A stretch of 64,000 nt of DNA, from positions 814,458 through 878,457 of the forward strand of contig JAUZVC010000002.1 of assembly GCA_031844405.1 (NCBI GenBank), in the 5' to 3' direction. The position numbers and the translations under genes were made by a program. This document shows positions 1-7,609 of this stretch, piece after piece (positions within the stretch are counted from its first letter, which is position 1; each line of letters opens with the position of its first letter). The DNA comes from Knoellia sp031844405 (GTDB lineage Bacteria; Actinomycetota; Actinomycetes; Actinomycetales; Dermatophilaceae). The notes under the pieces are model-generated. The model worked only from the letters and a program-made list of their open reading frames with translations. It was not told the origin of the DNA and did not search any database.

Positions 1-152
1 CCCCGGGCCTGGAGCCGGTCGAGCCGGGCCTGGACCGTGCCGCGGGCGACGCCGAGGCGCCGGGAGGCACCCAGCACGCCGACGGACGGGTTCTCGGTGA
101 AGAGGTCGATGAGGCGGGCGTCGAGCGCGTCGATGCCGTCCGGTCGGATCAT
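1..152 (-). CDS. AsnC/Lrp-family transcriptional regulator, N-terminal part
   Basis: Reading leftwards from the ATG at 152, the first 50 residues form an AsnC-type N-terminal helix-turn-helix: 'DALDARLIDLF', then 'NPSVGVLGASRRLGVARG', then 'VQARLDRLQARG'. The gene runs off the left edge, so the RAM ligand-binding domain is not seen. An in-frame GTG at 158 is an alternative start. It is transcribed divergently from hppD; in actinobacteria AsnC regulators often sit beside hppD, so control of tyrosine breakdown is a reasonable inference, but nothing here proves it. Confidence 0.8.
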   Translation of the reverse strand, partial: MIRPDGIDALDARLIDLFTENPSVGVLGASRRLGVARGTVQARLDRLQAR

Positions 153-193
153 GGGCACAGTGTCGGCCCCAACCCCCGACAAAGGCAACATCA

Positions 194-208
194 TGCGCAG
201 ACTGTGCA
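194..208. promoter_or_regulatory. Candidate operator in the AsnC-hppD divergent region
   Basis: The 15-base element TGCGCAGACTGTGCA is an imperfect palindrome (TGCnCAG-A-CTGnGCA), 42 bases from the regulator start and about 50 from hppD. AsnC/Lrp proteins bind short palindromes of about this length. It is a weak candidate found by eye only. Confidence 0.3.
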
Positions 209-259
209 GCGCGGCGGCATACCGTTGCACATCCTGCGCGGATCGGACAGCCTGCACGC

Positions 260-1504
260 ATGACCGACACGACCACTGCAACGCCGCAGGACAGCCACAT
301 CGACCTCACCGCCCAGGAGCGTGAGGCGAACCTCGACATCCACGAGCTCAAGCGCCTCGTGGGCCTGGTCGACTACGACGAGACCAAGGACCCGTTCCCG
401 GTCACCGGCTGGGACGCCATCGTCTTCGTCGTCGGCAACGCGACCCAGGCCGCGCAGTACTACCAGAACGTCTGGGGCATGGAGCTCGTCGGCTACTCGG
501 GGCCGGAGACCGGCAACCGCGACCACAAGGCCTTCGTCCTCAAGTCCGGCTCGATCCGCTTCGTCCTCAAGGGCGCGGTCATGCCCGACAGCCCGCTCAT
601 CGCCCACCACGCCAAGCACGGTGACGGTGTCGTCGACATCTCCCTCGAGGTGCCCGACGTCGACAAGTGCATCGCGCAGGCCAAGGCCGCCGGGGCCACC
701 GTCGTGCAGGAGCCCGAGACCTTCTCGGACGAGTTCGGCTCGGTCCGCATCGGCGCCATCGCGACCTACGGCGAGACGCGCCACACGCTCGTGCAGCGCG
801 CCGTCGACGGTCAGACGTATGCCGGCCCCTACCTCCCGGGCTACGTCGAGCGCACCTCCACCTTCGTCAAGCGCGACGGCGCACCGAAGCGTCTCTTCCA
901 GGCGCTCGACCACATCGTCGGCAACGTCGAGCTCGGCAAGATGGACGAGTGGGTCGCGTTCTACAACCGCGTCATGGGCTTCGTCAACATGGCCGAGTTC
1001 ATCGGTGACGACATCGCCACCGACTACTCCGCGCTCATGTCCAAGGTCGTCGCCAACGGCAACCACCGCGTGAAGTTCCCGCTCAACGAGCCGGCGATCG
1101 CCAAGAAGAAGAGCCAGATCGACGAGTACCTCGAGTTCTACAACGGCCCGGGCGCCCAGCACCTCGCGCTCGCGACGAACGACATCCTGCGCACCGTCGA
1201 CGAGCTCCGCAAGGAAGGCGTCGAGTTCCTCGACACCCCCGACGCCTACTACGACGACCCCGAGATGCGTGCCCGCATCGGCGAGGTCCGCGTCCCGATC
1301 GAGGAGCTCAAGAAGCGCAAGATCCTCGTCGACCGCGACGAGGACGGCTACCTCCTCCAGATCTTCACCAAGCCGCTCGGCGACCGCCCGACGGTCTTCT
1401 TCGAGATCATCGAGCGCCACGGCTCGCTCGGCTTCGGCAAGGGCAACTTCAAGGCGCTCTTCGAGTCCATCGAGCGCGAGCAGGACAAGCGCGGGAACCT
1501 CTGA
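260..1504 (+). CDS. hppD: 4-hydroxyphenylpyruvate dioxygenase
   Basis: This 414-residue protein converts 4-hydroxyphenylpyruvate to homogentisate, the committed step of tyrosine catabolism, using non-haem Fe(II) and O2. It has the two-domain vicinal-oxygen-chelate layout: N-terminal domain about 47-180, C-terminal domain about 213-385. The three iron ligands are visible as His218 ('LDHIVGN'), His301 ('GAQHLAL') and Glu382 ('FFEIIERHG'), followed by the C-terminal helix 'GKGNFKALFESIEREQ' that closes the active site. Length is typical. HmgA and FahA, the later pathway enzymes, are encoded 6-9 kb away. The likely regulator is the divergent AsnC-type gene. Confidence 0.97.
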   Translation: MTDTTTATPQDSHIDLTAQEREANLDIHELKRLVGLVDYDETKDPFPVTGWDAIVFVVGNATQAAQYYQNVWGMELVGYSGPETGNRDHKAFVLKSGSIRFVLKGAVMPDSPLIAHHAKHGDGVVDISLEVPDVDKCIAQAKAAGATVVQEPETFSDEFGSVRIGAIATYGETRHTLVQRAVDGQTYAGPYLPGYVERTSTFVKRDGAPKRLFQALDHIVGNVELGKMDEWVAFYNRVMGFVNMAEFIGDDIATDYSALMSKVVANGNHRVKFPLNEPAIAKKKSQIDEYLEFYNGPGAQHLALATNDILRTVDELRKEGVEFLDTPDAYYDDPEMRARIGEVRVPIEELKKRKILVDRDEDGYLLQIFTKPLGDRPTVFFEIIERHGSLGFGKGNFKALFESIEREQDKRGNL

Positions 1505-1592
1505 CGGATCGCGCTCCGCGACGGCGGGGTATGCCGGGTGCTCGCCACCCGTGCATGCCCCGCCGTTCGTCGTCCCGCCGTTGGTCCCCGCC

Positions 1593-2639
1593 TCAGGAGG
1601 GTTCGTCGCGACGCAGTCTCAGGGCGAGCAGGCCCGAGAGCAGGAGGGCGATCCCGGCGCCGAGCAGCGCGACGGCGGTGCCGAGCGTGCCCTCGGTCCA
1701 GTCGAGCAGCGCCTCGGGGACGGCGACCGTGACGCCGACGACGCCGAGCAGCAGGTAGGGCCAGGCGCGGCGGGTGAGGTGGAGCAGGAAGCCGATGATG
1801 CCGACCGCGAAGGTCAGCACGTAGCCGACCCACCGGGTCTGTGAGGCCAGCTGCCCCTGGGCACCTGCGAGGAGGAACCCGACACCGACGAGCCGGCCGG
1901 TGAGCACCTCCCGCCAGAGACCGCGCTCGGCGAGGACGAACCAGGCGACGCCCGCGGTGAGGAGGCCGAACCCGACGGGCCGGCCACCGTGGAGGCCGAG
2001 CTCCTGCGACAGGAACGGGACCGTGTAGCCGACGCCGACGACGAGCGCGGCGTGCGCGACGAGCGTGGGTGCGAGGAGGTAGGCAGCGGTGCCGAGCACG
2101 ACGAGCGTCCCGAAGCCGGCGAGGCCGACCCTCGTGCCGTGCTCCATCTCGGTGCCGCTGCGCTGGACCTGCTCGAGGACGGCCACGCCGACCGCCGCGG
2201 CGCCGGCGCCCGCCGCGCTGGTCAGGAGCACGCTCACGAGGCGCAGCCGCGACGCGTGACCGCGGGCGCGCAGGGCCTCGAAGCCGCCGACCGGCCGGGC
2301 CACACCCCAGCCCGCGAGGGCGACGACGAGGCCGGCGCCCGCGATCATCGCGACCCGCGTTGCCCAGCCGAGGTCGAGCCAGCGCGGGGCGAGGAAGACC
2401 GCGACGGCGGCGAGCACGAAGGCGATGCCGACATAGGTCGCGACCTCGCCCAGCCGGCGTCGCAGGGTCGTCGTGGGGTGGGAGCCGAGCTCCGGTGCGA
2501 GGACCGTTCCGAGGAGGGCGAGAGCCTCGTCGTGACGGTCGGGGGAGACCAGTCCCGCATCCTCGAGGGCGGTGACGGCCCGGGTCGGGTCGTCGCCCAT
2601 GGGAGGGACGTGGGGTCGAGGTGCCGTCTGGGTTCTCAT
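1593..2639 (-). CDS. Polytopic membrane protein, possibly DUF2157-like
   Basis: The protein has 348 residues. A soluble N-terminal stretch of about 60 residues ('RAVTALEDAGLVSPDRHDEALALLG') precedes roughly ten hydrophobic segments that alternate with short charged loops, ending in 'LALRLRRDEPS'. The layout recalls DUF2157 membrane proteins, but I am not certain of the family. The start at 2639 was chosen because GAGGAGG lies seven bases upstream of that ATG; an upstream in-frame ATG at 2660 would put this ribosome site inside the gene. It stands alone between hppD and the divergent RHH operon. No function can be assigned. Confidence 0.7.
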   Translation of the reverse strand: MRTQTAPRPHVPPMGDDPTRAVTALEDAGLVSPDRHDEALALLGTVLAPELGSHPTTTLRRRLGEVATYVGIAFVLAAVAVFLAPRWLDLGWATRVAMIAGAGLVVALAGWGVARPVGGFEALRARGHASRLRLVSVLLTSAAGAGAAAVGVAVLEQVQRSGTEMEHGTRVGLAGFGTLVVLGTAAYLLAPTLVAHAALVVGVGYTVPFLSQELGLHGGRPVGFGLLTAGVAWFVLAERGLWREVLTGRLVGVGFLLAGAQGQLASQTRWVGYVLTFAVGIIGFLLHLTRRAWPYLLLGVVGVTVAVPEALLDWTEGTLGTAVALLGAGIALLLSGLLALRLRRDEPS

Positions 2640-2759
2640 GTCCAACCTCCTCGGTTCCACCGTCCCGCGCAGGGGGAGGGGACGACAGGGGCCGAGGTCC
2701 CGTTTGATGGGCGATGGCGGCGTGGTCGCGACCGGCCGTCCGAAGTGGTGCCAGAACCG

Positions 2760-2796
2760 TTGACAGTGACGTCAGAATGGTGTCACCATGACGTCA
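2760..2796 (+). promoter_or_regulatory. Palindrome array upstream of the RHH operon
   Basis: Two copies of the perfect palindrome TGACGTCA lie at 2767-2774 and 2789-2796, exactly 22 bases apart (two helical turns), with a third palindrome ATGGTG-T-CACCAT at 2777-2789 between them. TTGACA at 2760-2765 could be a -35 element. The last palindrome touches the start codon. This is the expected setting for autorepression by the ribbon-helix-helix protein encoded next, which is an inference. Confidence 0.5.
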
Positions 2797-3320
2797 TGGA
2801 ACTCACCCCCTACGTCGACTCGCTGCAGCGGGAGCTCGCCGTGGCCGCCGCGGCCGGTGGCCCCGAGGCCGAGACGCTTGCCGAGAGGCTCACCGCACCA
2901 CTCGACGCCGCTGTCCGTCTCACCCTGCAGGAAGCCCTCGTCGACGCTGCCGCCGAGATCACGCTGGCGCTCGCGCCCGGGTCGGTCGACGTGCGCCTGG
3001 CCGGCCGCGGTCTCGCCTTCGTCGTGACGCCGCCGGTCGCCGACGCGCCCGCAGTGACGCCATCGGTGACGTCACCCGTGCCCGCCGCCGGCGAGGACGA
3101 GGGCGGGACCTCCCGCATCACCTTCCGGCCCTCGGACCGGCTCAAGGCCGACATCGAGGCCGCGGCCGAGCGCGAAGGGCTCTCGGTCAACGCCTACCTC
3201 GTCCGGATGCTCACCCTGGCCGTTCGCAGCAGCGGGCCCGCGGCGGGTGTGCCCCATCCCGGCGCTGCGTCCGTCGTCCCTCCCAGGGGCGGTCAGCGGC
3301 TGTCCGGCTGGGTCCGGTGA
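2796..3320 (+). CDS. Ribbon-helix-helix (Arc/HicB-type) DNA-binding protein
   Basis: The protein has 174 residues. The N-terminal 90 residues are an alanine-rich helical region of unknown fold. Residues about 110-146 ('RITFRPSDRLKADIEAAAER' then 'GLSVNAYLVRMLTLAV') form a classic ribbon-helix-helix motif of the CopG/Arc/HicB type. Such proteins bind DNA as dimers and usually repress their own operon. Its stop codon overlaps the GTG start of the DUF4097 gene (GTGA), so it heads a four-gene operon with an ABC exporter. The start at 2796 directly abuts the palindrome array. No toxin gene of the HicA type is present, so it is probably a regulator rather than an antitoxin. Confidence 0.75.
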   Translation: MELTPYVDSLQRELAVAAAAGGPEAETLAERLTAPLDAAVRLTLQEALVDAAAEITLALAPGSVDVRLAGRGLAFVVTPPVADAPAVTPSVTSPVPAAGEDEGGTSRITFRPSDRLKADIEAAAEREGLSVNAYLVRMLTLAVRSSGPAAGVPHPGAASVVPPRGGQRLSGWVR

Positions 3321-4162
3321 CGTCCCCCATGACCACCTCACCTCGCCTCCAGGAGCTCGCCGTAACCACCTTCGACACCCCCGAACCCATCCGCGCCCGC
3401 GTCCGCGTGCACGCCGGCGGGATCCGCGTCGTCGCCTCCGACACCGACACCACGGTCGTCACGGTGACGCCGACTCGTCCCGACCGCCCCGGCGACGTCG
3501 AGGCCGCCCGGCGCACGACCGTCACCCTCCTCGACGGGGAGCTCGACGTCGTCGCCCCGCGCGACCGCGGCATCGGCGTCGTGTGGCGCCCGTCGTCGGT
3601 CGAGGTGCTCGTCGAGCTGCCGACGTTCTCGCACCTCGACGCCGAGACGAGCGCCGGCGACATCGAGTCGACCGGCCGGCTCGGTGAGTGCACGATGCGC
3701 ACCTCGGCCGGCAACGTCCGAGCCGACGACACTGAGCGGGCGCGTCTGCGCACCTCGGCAGGCAACGTCGACGTCCGACGGGCGAGCATCGAGGCCGACC
3801 TCACGACGAGTGCCGGCAACGTCGCCCTCGGTGAGAGCGCGGGACGTGCCGTCCTGCGCACGAGCTCGGGTGACGTCACCGTCCACCGCAGCGGCGGGCG
3901 CCTCGACGCGCGGACGGCATACGGGCAGCTGCGGGTCGACTCCGTGAGCGAGGGCGACCTCACGCTCGCGACCGGATACGGATCCATCGACATCGGCGTG
4001 CGCGACGGCACGGCCGTCCGGCTCGACGTCACCTCCGACCACGGCCACGTCCGCAGCGAGCTGGCGCCCACGGGCGAGCGGCCCGAGGACGCCGAGCGCT
4101 TCGCGACCGTCGGCGCGCGCACGACCTACGGCACCATCACGATCCGGAAGGCACTGTCATGA
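3317..4162 (+). CDS. DUF4097-family beta-strand repeat protein
   Basis: The protein has 281 residues with no signal peptide or membrane segment. From about residue 105 to 230 it carries a repeating pattern 'TSAGN/D-V' roughly every 15-20 residues (ETSAGDIE, RTSAGNVR, RTSAGNVD, TTSAGNVA, RTSSGDVT, RTAYGQLR, ATGYGSID), typical of DUF4097 proteins, predicted to form a solenoid of beta strands. It starts with GTG overlapping the RHH stop, or at an ATG 12 bases downstream, and ends overlapping the ABC ATPase start (ATGA). Its molecular role is unknown; the operon suggests that it works with the exporter or senses its substrate. Confidence 0.85.
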   Translation: MTSPMTTSPRLQELAVTTFDTPEPIRARVRVHAGGIRVVASDTDTTVVTVTPTRPDRPGDVEAARRTTVTLLDGELDVVAPRDRGIGVVWRPSSVEVLVELPTFSHLDAETSAGDIESTGRLGECTMRTSAGNVRADDTERARLRTSAGNVDVRRASIEADLTTSAGNVALGESAGRAVLRTSSGDVTVHRSGGRLDARTAYGQLRVDSVSEGDLTLATGYGSIDIGVRDGTAVRLDVTSDHGHVRSELAPTGERPEDAERFATVGARTTYGTITIRKALS

Positions 4163-4923
4163 CCTCGGCCATCAGCGTCCGCGACCTGCGCAAGTCCTAC
4201 GGCGAGCTCGACGTCCTGCGCGGGGTCGACCTCGACGTCGAGCGGGGGAGCATCGTCGCGCTTCTCGGCAGCAACGGCGCCGGCAAGACCACCCTCGTCC
4301 GGATCCTGTCGACCCTCGTCGACGCCGACTCGGGCACGGCGAGCGTCGACGGCCTCGACGTCGCGACCCGGGGTGGCGAGGTGCGAGCGGCCATCAGCCT
4401 CACCGGCCAGTTCGCCGCCGTCGACGAGATCCTCACCGGGCGCGAGAACCTCGTCCTCGTCGCCCGGCTGAGGCACCTGCCCGAGCCCGGCCGCATCGCC
4501 GACGACCTGCTCGACCGCTTCTCGCTCGCGGACGCCGGCGACCGGAGGGTGGCGACCTGGTCGGGCGGCATGAAGCGCCGGCTCGACATCGCGATGAGCC
4601 TCATCGGCGACCCTCGGGTGATCTTCCTCGACGAGCCGACGACCGGGCTCGACCCCCAGGCTCGGCTCGAGGTGTGGGCCGCGGTGCGCGAGGTGGCCTC
4701 GCAGGGCACGACGGTCCTGCTCACGACGCAGTACCTCGACGAGGCCGAGCAGCTCGCCGACCGGATCGCGATCCTCCACGAGGGGCGGATCATCGTCGAC
4801 GGGACCCTCGCCGACCTCAAGGACCTGCTGCCACCGGCGGAGGTCGAGTACGTCCAGAAGCAGCCGACCCTCGAGGACGTCTTCCTCGCGGTCGTCGGCG
4901 CCTCGGAGAAGGGAGCAGCGTGA
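4159..4923 (+). CDS. ABC transporter ATP-binding protein, DrrA-type
   Basis: The 254-residue ATPase has Walker A 'GSNGAGKT' (37-44), signature 'WSGGMKRRL' (about 134-142) and Walker B 'VIFLDEPTTG' (154-163). The switch residue is glutamine in 'TTQYLDEAEQLADRI', as in DrrA/daunorubicin-type exporters, where histidine is usual elsewhere. The C-terminal 'PTLEDVFLAVVG' is also typical of DrrA proteins. It powers the permease encoded next; together they form an ABC-2 type exporter in the cytoplasmic membrane. The substrate cannot be read from sequence. Overlaps on both sides (ATGA upstream, TGATG downstream) show tight translational coupling. Confidence 0.95.
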   Translation: MTSAISVRDLRKSYGELDVLRGVDLDVERGSIVALLGSNGAGKTTLVRILSTLVDADSGTASVDGLDVATRGGEVRAAISLTGQFAAVDEILTGRENLVLVARLRHLPEPGRIADDLLDRFSLADAGDRRVATWSGGMKRRLDIAMSLIGDPRVIFLDEPTTGLDPQARLEVWAAVREVASQGTTVLLTTQYLDEAEQLADRIAILHEGRIIVDGTLADLKDLLPPAEVEYVQKQPTLEDVFLAVVGASEKGAA

Positions 4924-5693
4924 TGACCACCCACGCCGTCACCGACACCGCCGTCCTGCTGGGTCGCTCGCTGCGCCACATCGCCCGCAGCCCCGACACG
5001 ATCATCTCCACGCTCGTCATGCCGATCGCAATGATGCTGCTCTTCGTCTACGTCTTCGGCGGGGCCATCCGCTCCGGCACCGACTCCTACGTCGACTACC
5101 TCCTGCCGGGGATCCTCGTCCTCACGATCGCGTCGGGCATCTCCTACACCGCGTTCCGGCTCTTCCTCGACATCCAGGGCGGCATCGTCGAGCGCTTCCG
5201 GTCGATGCCGATCGCCCGGTCGTCCGTCCTGTGGGCGCACGTGCTCACCTCCGTCGTCGCCAACCTCGCCTCGCTCGTCGTCGTCCTCCTCGTCGGGCTG
5301 GCGATGGGCTTCCGTTCCGGTGCCGGCCCGCTCGCGTGGCTCGCCGCCCTCGGCATCCTCCTGCTGCTCACCCTCGCGCTCACCTGGGTGGCCGTGATCC
5401 CCGGCCTCACCGCGACGTCGGTCGACGGCGCCAGCGCCTTCGCCTACCCGCTGATCTTCCTGCCGTTCATCAGCTCGGCCTTCGTCCCGACCGACACCAT
5501 GCCCGGCCCGGTGCGGGCCTTCGCCGAGCACCAGCCGGTGACGACGATCATCGACGTGCTTCGCCGGCTCCTCGCCGAGCAGCCCGTCGGCGGCGACGTC
5601 TGGGTCGCGCTCGCGTGGTGCGTCGGCATCCTCGTCGTGGCGTGGGCCGTGGCCGCGCGAACCTACGGGGGGAGCGTCGCCGCCCAGCAGTGA
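4923..5693 (+). CDS. ABC-2 type transporter permease, DrrB-type
   Basis: The protein has 256 residues from the ATG at 4923 (a GTG directly before it is the alternative start). Six hydrophobic segments are seen, beginning at 'TLVMPIAMMLLFVYVFGG', with the cytoplasmic loop 'ERFRSMPIARSSVLWAH' characteristic of DrrB/ABC-2 permeases. It pairs with the preceding ATPase to form a drug or lipid exporter. It is the last gene of the RHH-DUF4097-ABC operon and is followed 22 bases later by a strong hairpin. Confidence 0.93.
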   Translation: MTTHAVTDTAVLLGRSLRHIARSPDTIISTLVMPIAMMLLFVYVFGGAIRSGTDSYVDYLLPGILVLTIASGISYTAFRLFLDIQGGIVERFRSMPIARSSVLWAHVLTSVVANLASLVVVLLVGLAMGFRSGAGPLAWLAALGILLLLTLALTWVAVIPGLTATSVDGASAFAYPLIFLPFISSAFVPTDTMPGPVRAFAEHQPVTTIIDVLRRLLAEQPVGGDVWVALAWCVGILVVAWAVAARTYGGSVAAQQ

Positions 5694-5715
5694 AGGTCGC
5701 TCCCGGACGCCGAAC

Positions 5716-5745
5716 GTATGCCGCGCAGCCCGCTGCACGGCATAC
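5716..5745. terminator. Hairpin made of two inverted octamers
   Basis: GTATGCCG at 5716-5723 and CGGCATAC at 5738-5745 face each other and extend to 14-base arms with one mismatch (GTATGCCGcGCAGC / GCTGCaCGGCATAC) and a two-base loop. It lies between the permease stop and the DUF4177 gene, so it is a likely terminator of the exporter operon. There is no T-tract, as is common in actinobacteria. Confidence 0.65.
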
Positions 5746-5754
5746 GCTCGGTCC

Positions 5755-5958
5755 ATGGCATACGAGTACAAGGTCGTGCAGATCCGCGAGGGACTCATCG
5801 GCGGCAAGATGTCGGCCGGCAAGCTCGAGTCCGTCCTCAACGAGTGGGCCTCCAAGGGCTGGCAGCTCAAGGCGATCACCTCGGTCGAGGTCAAGGGCCG
5901 CATCGGACCCGGCGGGGTCGAGGGCGTGCTCGTCACCTTCGAGCGTCAGGTCGGCTGA
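5755..5958 (+). CDS. DUF4177-type small protein
   Basis: The 67-residue protein 'MAYEYKVVQIREGLIGG...' has the compact beta-alpha-beta pattern of DUF4177 ('KLESVLNEWASKGWQLKAIT', then 'GGVEGVLVTFER'). No catalytic residues are evident and the family has no known function. The start codon is ten bases after the hairpin and has no clear ribosome-binding site, so a leaderless or near-leaderless transcript is possible. Its stop codon overlaps the region where the next gene must begin. Confidence 0.85.
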   Translation: MAYEYKVVQIREGLIGGKMSAGKLESVLNEWASKGWQLKAITSVEVKGRIGPGGVEGVLVTFERQVG

Positions 5959-6662
5959 CGACCGCGCCCCGACCGGTCCTCGTCCTGCCGAGTCCGCTCG
6001 TCGGGACGGGCGCGTATGCCGTTCTCGCGGAGGCGTTCCGGCGCCACGGACCCGACACGACGGTCGCCGTGCCACCGCGGGCCGCCCGATCCGGCGGTGA
6101 TGTCCTCGCGGCCTACCGGGAGGCGTTCGACGCCACCCGTCCCGGGCTCGTCGTCGCCCACAGCAACGCCGGCCTCGTCGCCCCGGCGGTCGCCGGCGGC
6201 ACCCCGCTCGTCTTCGTCGACGCGGCCCTGCCGCCGGCGTCGGGGGAGTCCCCGATGGCGCCGCCGGCGATGCTCGGCCACCTCGACGCCCTCGTCGGAG
6301 ACGACGGGCTCCTCCCGCCGTGGACCCGGTGGTGGGGCGAGGACGACGTCGCCCCGCTCTTCCCCGACCGGTCGGCGCGGGCCGGGGTCGAGGCGTCCGA
6401 GCCGCGGCTGCCGCTCGGCTACTTCCGGACGACGGTGCCCGTGCCCGAGGGGTGGCAGTCGGGGCCGTGCGCCTACCTCGCCTTCGGCGGGACGTATGCC
6501 GTCGAGCTGGCTCGCGCGCGCCGGCTCGCCTGGCCCGTCGCGCAGCTCCAAGGCGCCCTGCACCTGCACTTCCTCCACGACGCCGACGGGGTGGTCGCGA
6601 GGGTGCTCGAGCTCGCCTCGGCGCTCGACGGCCACGATGCGGGGGCGTCCGGGCCGGTGTGA
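5955..6662 (+). CDS. Alpha/beta-hydrolase-like protein, start uncertain
   Basis: The frame is open with strong coding character from about 5960: 'PRPVLVLPSPLVGTGAYAVL', then 'GLVVAHSNAGLVAPAVAGG', where HSNAG resembles a hydrolase nucleophile elbow with Ser in the centre. The protein is about 235 residues. No ATG, GTG or TTG lies at the expected place; CTG at 5955 overlapping the DUF4177 stop (CTGA) is the only codon that would start the conserved part, and a GTG far inside the upstream gene is the alternative. The substrate is unknown. The missing normal start is odd, and I rate the gene as real but its 5' end as unresolved. Confidence 0.65.
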   Translation: MTTAPRPVLVLPSPLVGTGAYAVLAEAFRRHGPDTTVAVPPRAARSGGDVLAAYREAFDATRPGLVVAHSNAGLVAPAVAGGTPLVFVDAALPPASGESPMAPPAMLGHLDALVGDDGLLPPWTRWWGEDDVAPLFPDRSARAGVEASEPRLPLGYFRTTVPVPEGWQSGPCAYLAFGGTYAVELARARRLAWPVAQLQGALHLHFLHDADGVVARVLELASALDGHDAGASGPV

Positions 6663-6674
6663 CATCCTGCGGGC

Positions 6675-7583
6675 ATGAGCACGCCGAGCGGCCCCGGGTG
6701 GTACGAGAACCCCGACAACCCCGAGGAGCTGCGCTACTTCGACGGCATCATCTGGACCTCGAACACGACGCCGCTGCGCACCCGTCGTCCGCAGCCGCCG
6801 GCAGCCCAACCGCCGGCAGCCCAGCCGGCGCCCGGCCAGCAGCCGCCGACCGGGCAGCAGCCGCCGACCGGGCAGCAGCCGGGAGGGCAGGCTCCCCACC
6901 AGCAGCCGCACCAGCCGGGGCCGTGGCAGCAGCCGCAGCCGGGGCAGGGCCCGTGGCAGCACCAGCACCAGGGTCAGGGCCCCGGCCAGCACCCCGGTGC
7001 GTACCCGCAGCAGCCCCACCCCTCCCAGGCCGTCCTCGTCGACGTGCCGGGTCAGCCGGTCCTCGCGCCCTACGGGCTGCGGGTCGTCGCCTACCTCGTC
7101 GACGCCATCGTCGTGGGCTTCGTGGCCCTCGTCGTCGGCGGCTGGTTCCTGTGGAAGGCGATCGAGCCGATCGTCGACCGGGTCGACTCCGCGATGGCCA
7201 GCGGCGACGTGCAGGCGGTGAGTGCCGCCCTCGGTGAGGCGCGCCTCGGATACCTCGCGCTCTTCCTCGGCATCCAGCTCGTCCTCATGCTCGCCTACCA
7301 CGTCGTCTGCCTCGTCCGCTGGGGCGCGACGCCGGGCAAGCTCCTCGTCGGCATCAGCGTCCGGCGGCTCGACCGGCCCGGGCCGCTCGACGCCGACACC
7401 GCCATCCGCCGTACCGGCTTCCAGGCCGTCGCCCAGGCGTTCGGCAACGTCCCCTACCTGTCGCTGCTCGGCACGGTCGCGGTCGTCATGGACCTCGTCT
7501 GGCCGATCGCCGACACGCGGCGGCAGGCCCTGCACGACAAGATCGCCGGGACGATCGTCGTCCGGGGCCGCGCCCGGCGCTGA
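6675..7583 (+). CDS. RDD-family membrane protein with N-terminal DUF2510 domain
   Basis: The protein has 302 residues. Residues about 7-33 ('GPGWYENPDNPEELRYFDG..W') match DUF2510, a short tryptophan-containing motif common in actinobacteria. Residues about 37-115 are a proline/glutamine-rich linker with short internal repeats (PPTGQQ). From about 130 to the end is an RDD domain with three hydrophobic segments, 'APYGLRVVAYLVDAIVVGFV', 'LGYLALFLGIQLVLMLAYHV' and a third near 260, plus the typical 'RWGATPGKLLVGI'. It is a cytoplasmic-membrane protein of unknown function; RDD proteins have been linked to ion transport in some bacteria. Confidence 0.88.
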   Translation: MSTPSGPGWYENPDNPEELRYFDGIIWTSNTTPLRTRRPQPPAAQPPAAQPAPGQQPPTGQQPPTGQQPGGQAPHQQPHQPGPWQQPQPGQGPWQHQHQGQGPGQHPGAYPQQPHPSQAVLVDVPGQPVLAPYGLRVVAYLVDAIVVGFVALVVGGWFLWKAIEPIVDRVDSAMASGDVQAVSAALGEARLGYLALFLGIQLVLMLAYHVVCLVRWGATPGKLLVGISVRRLDRPGPLDADTAIRRTGFQAVAQAFGNVPYLSLLGTVAVVMDLVWPIADTRRQALHDKIAGTIVVRGRARR

Positions 7584-7609
7584 CCCCGCCGGTCACGACG
7601 TCCGCGACC

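Noticed and set aside
191..1420. Long minus-strand open frame opposite hppD
   Set aside because: It is the antisense shadow of a conserved gene; its translation is low-complexity (Val/Asp/Glu/Leu-rich) as expected from GC-rich antisense.
2796..3320. RHH protein as the antitoxin of a toxin-antitoxin pair
   Set aside because: No small toxin gene adjoins it; the partner genes are DUF4097 and an exporter.
4197..5936. 579-codon minus-strand frame opposite the ABC exporter
   Set aside because: It covers three well-supported genes on the other strand and encodes Arg/Ser/Asp-rich text with no domain.
6830..7020. Short repeats in the RDD protein linker
   Set aside because: They encode an ordinary Pro/Gln-rich linker after DUF2510; such low-complexity stretches are common in this family.
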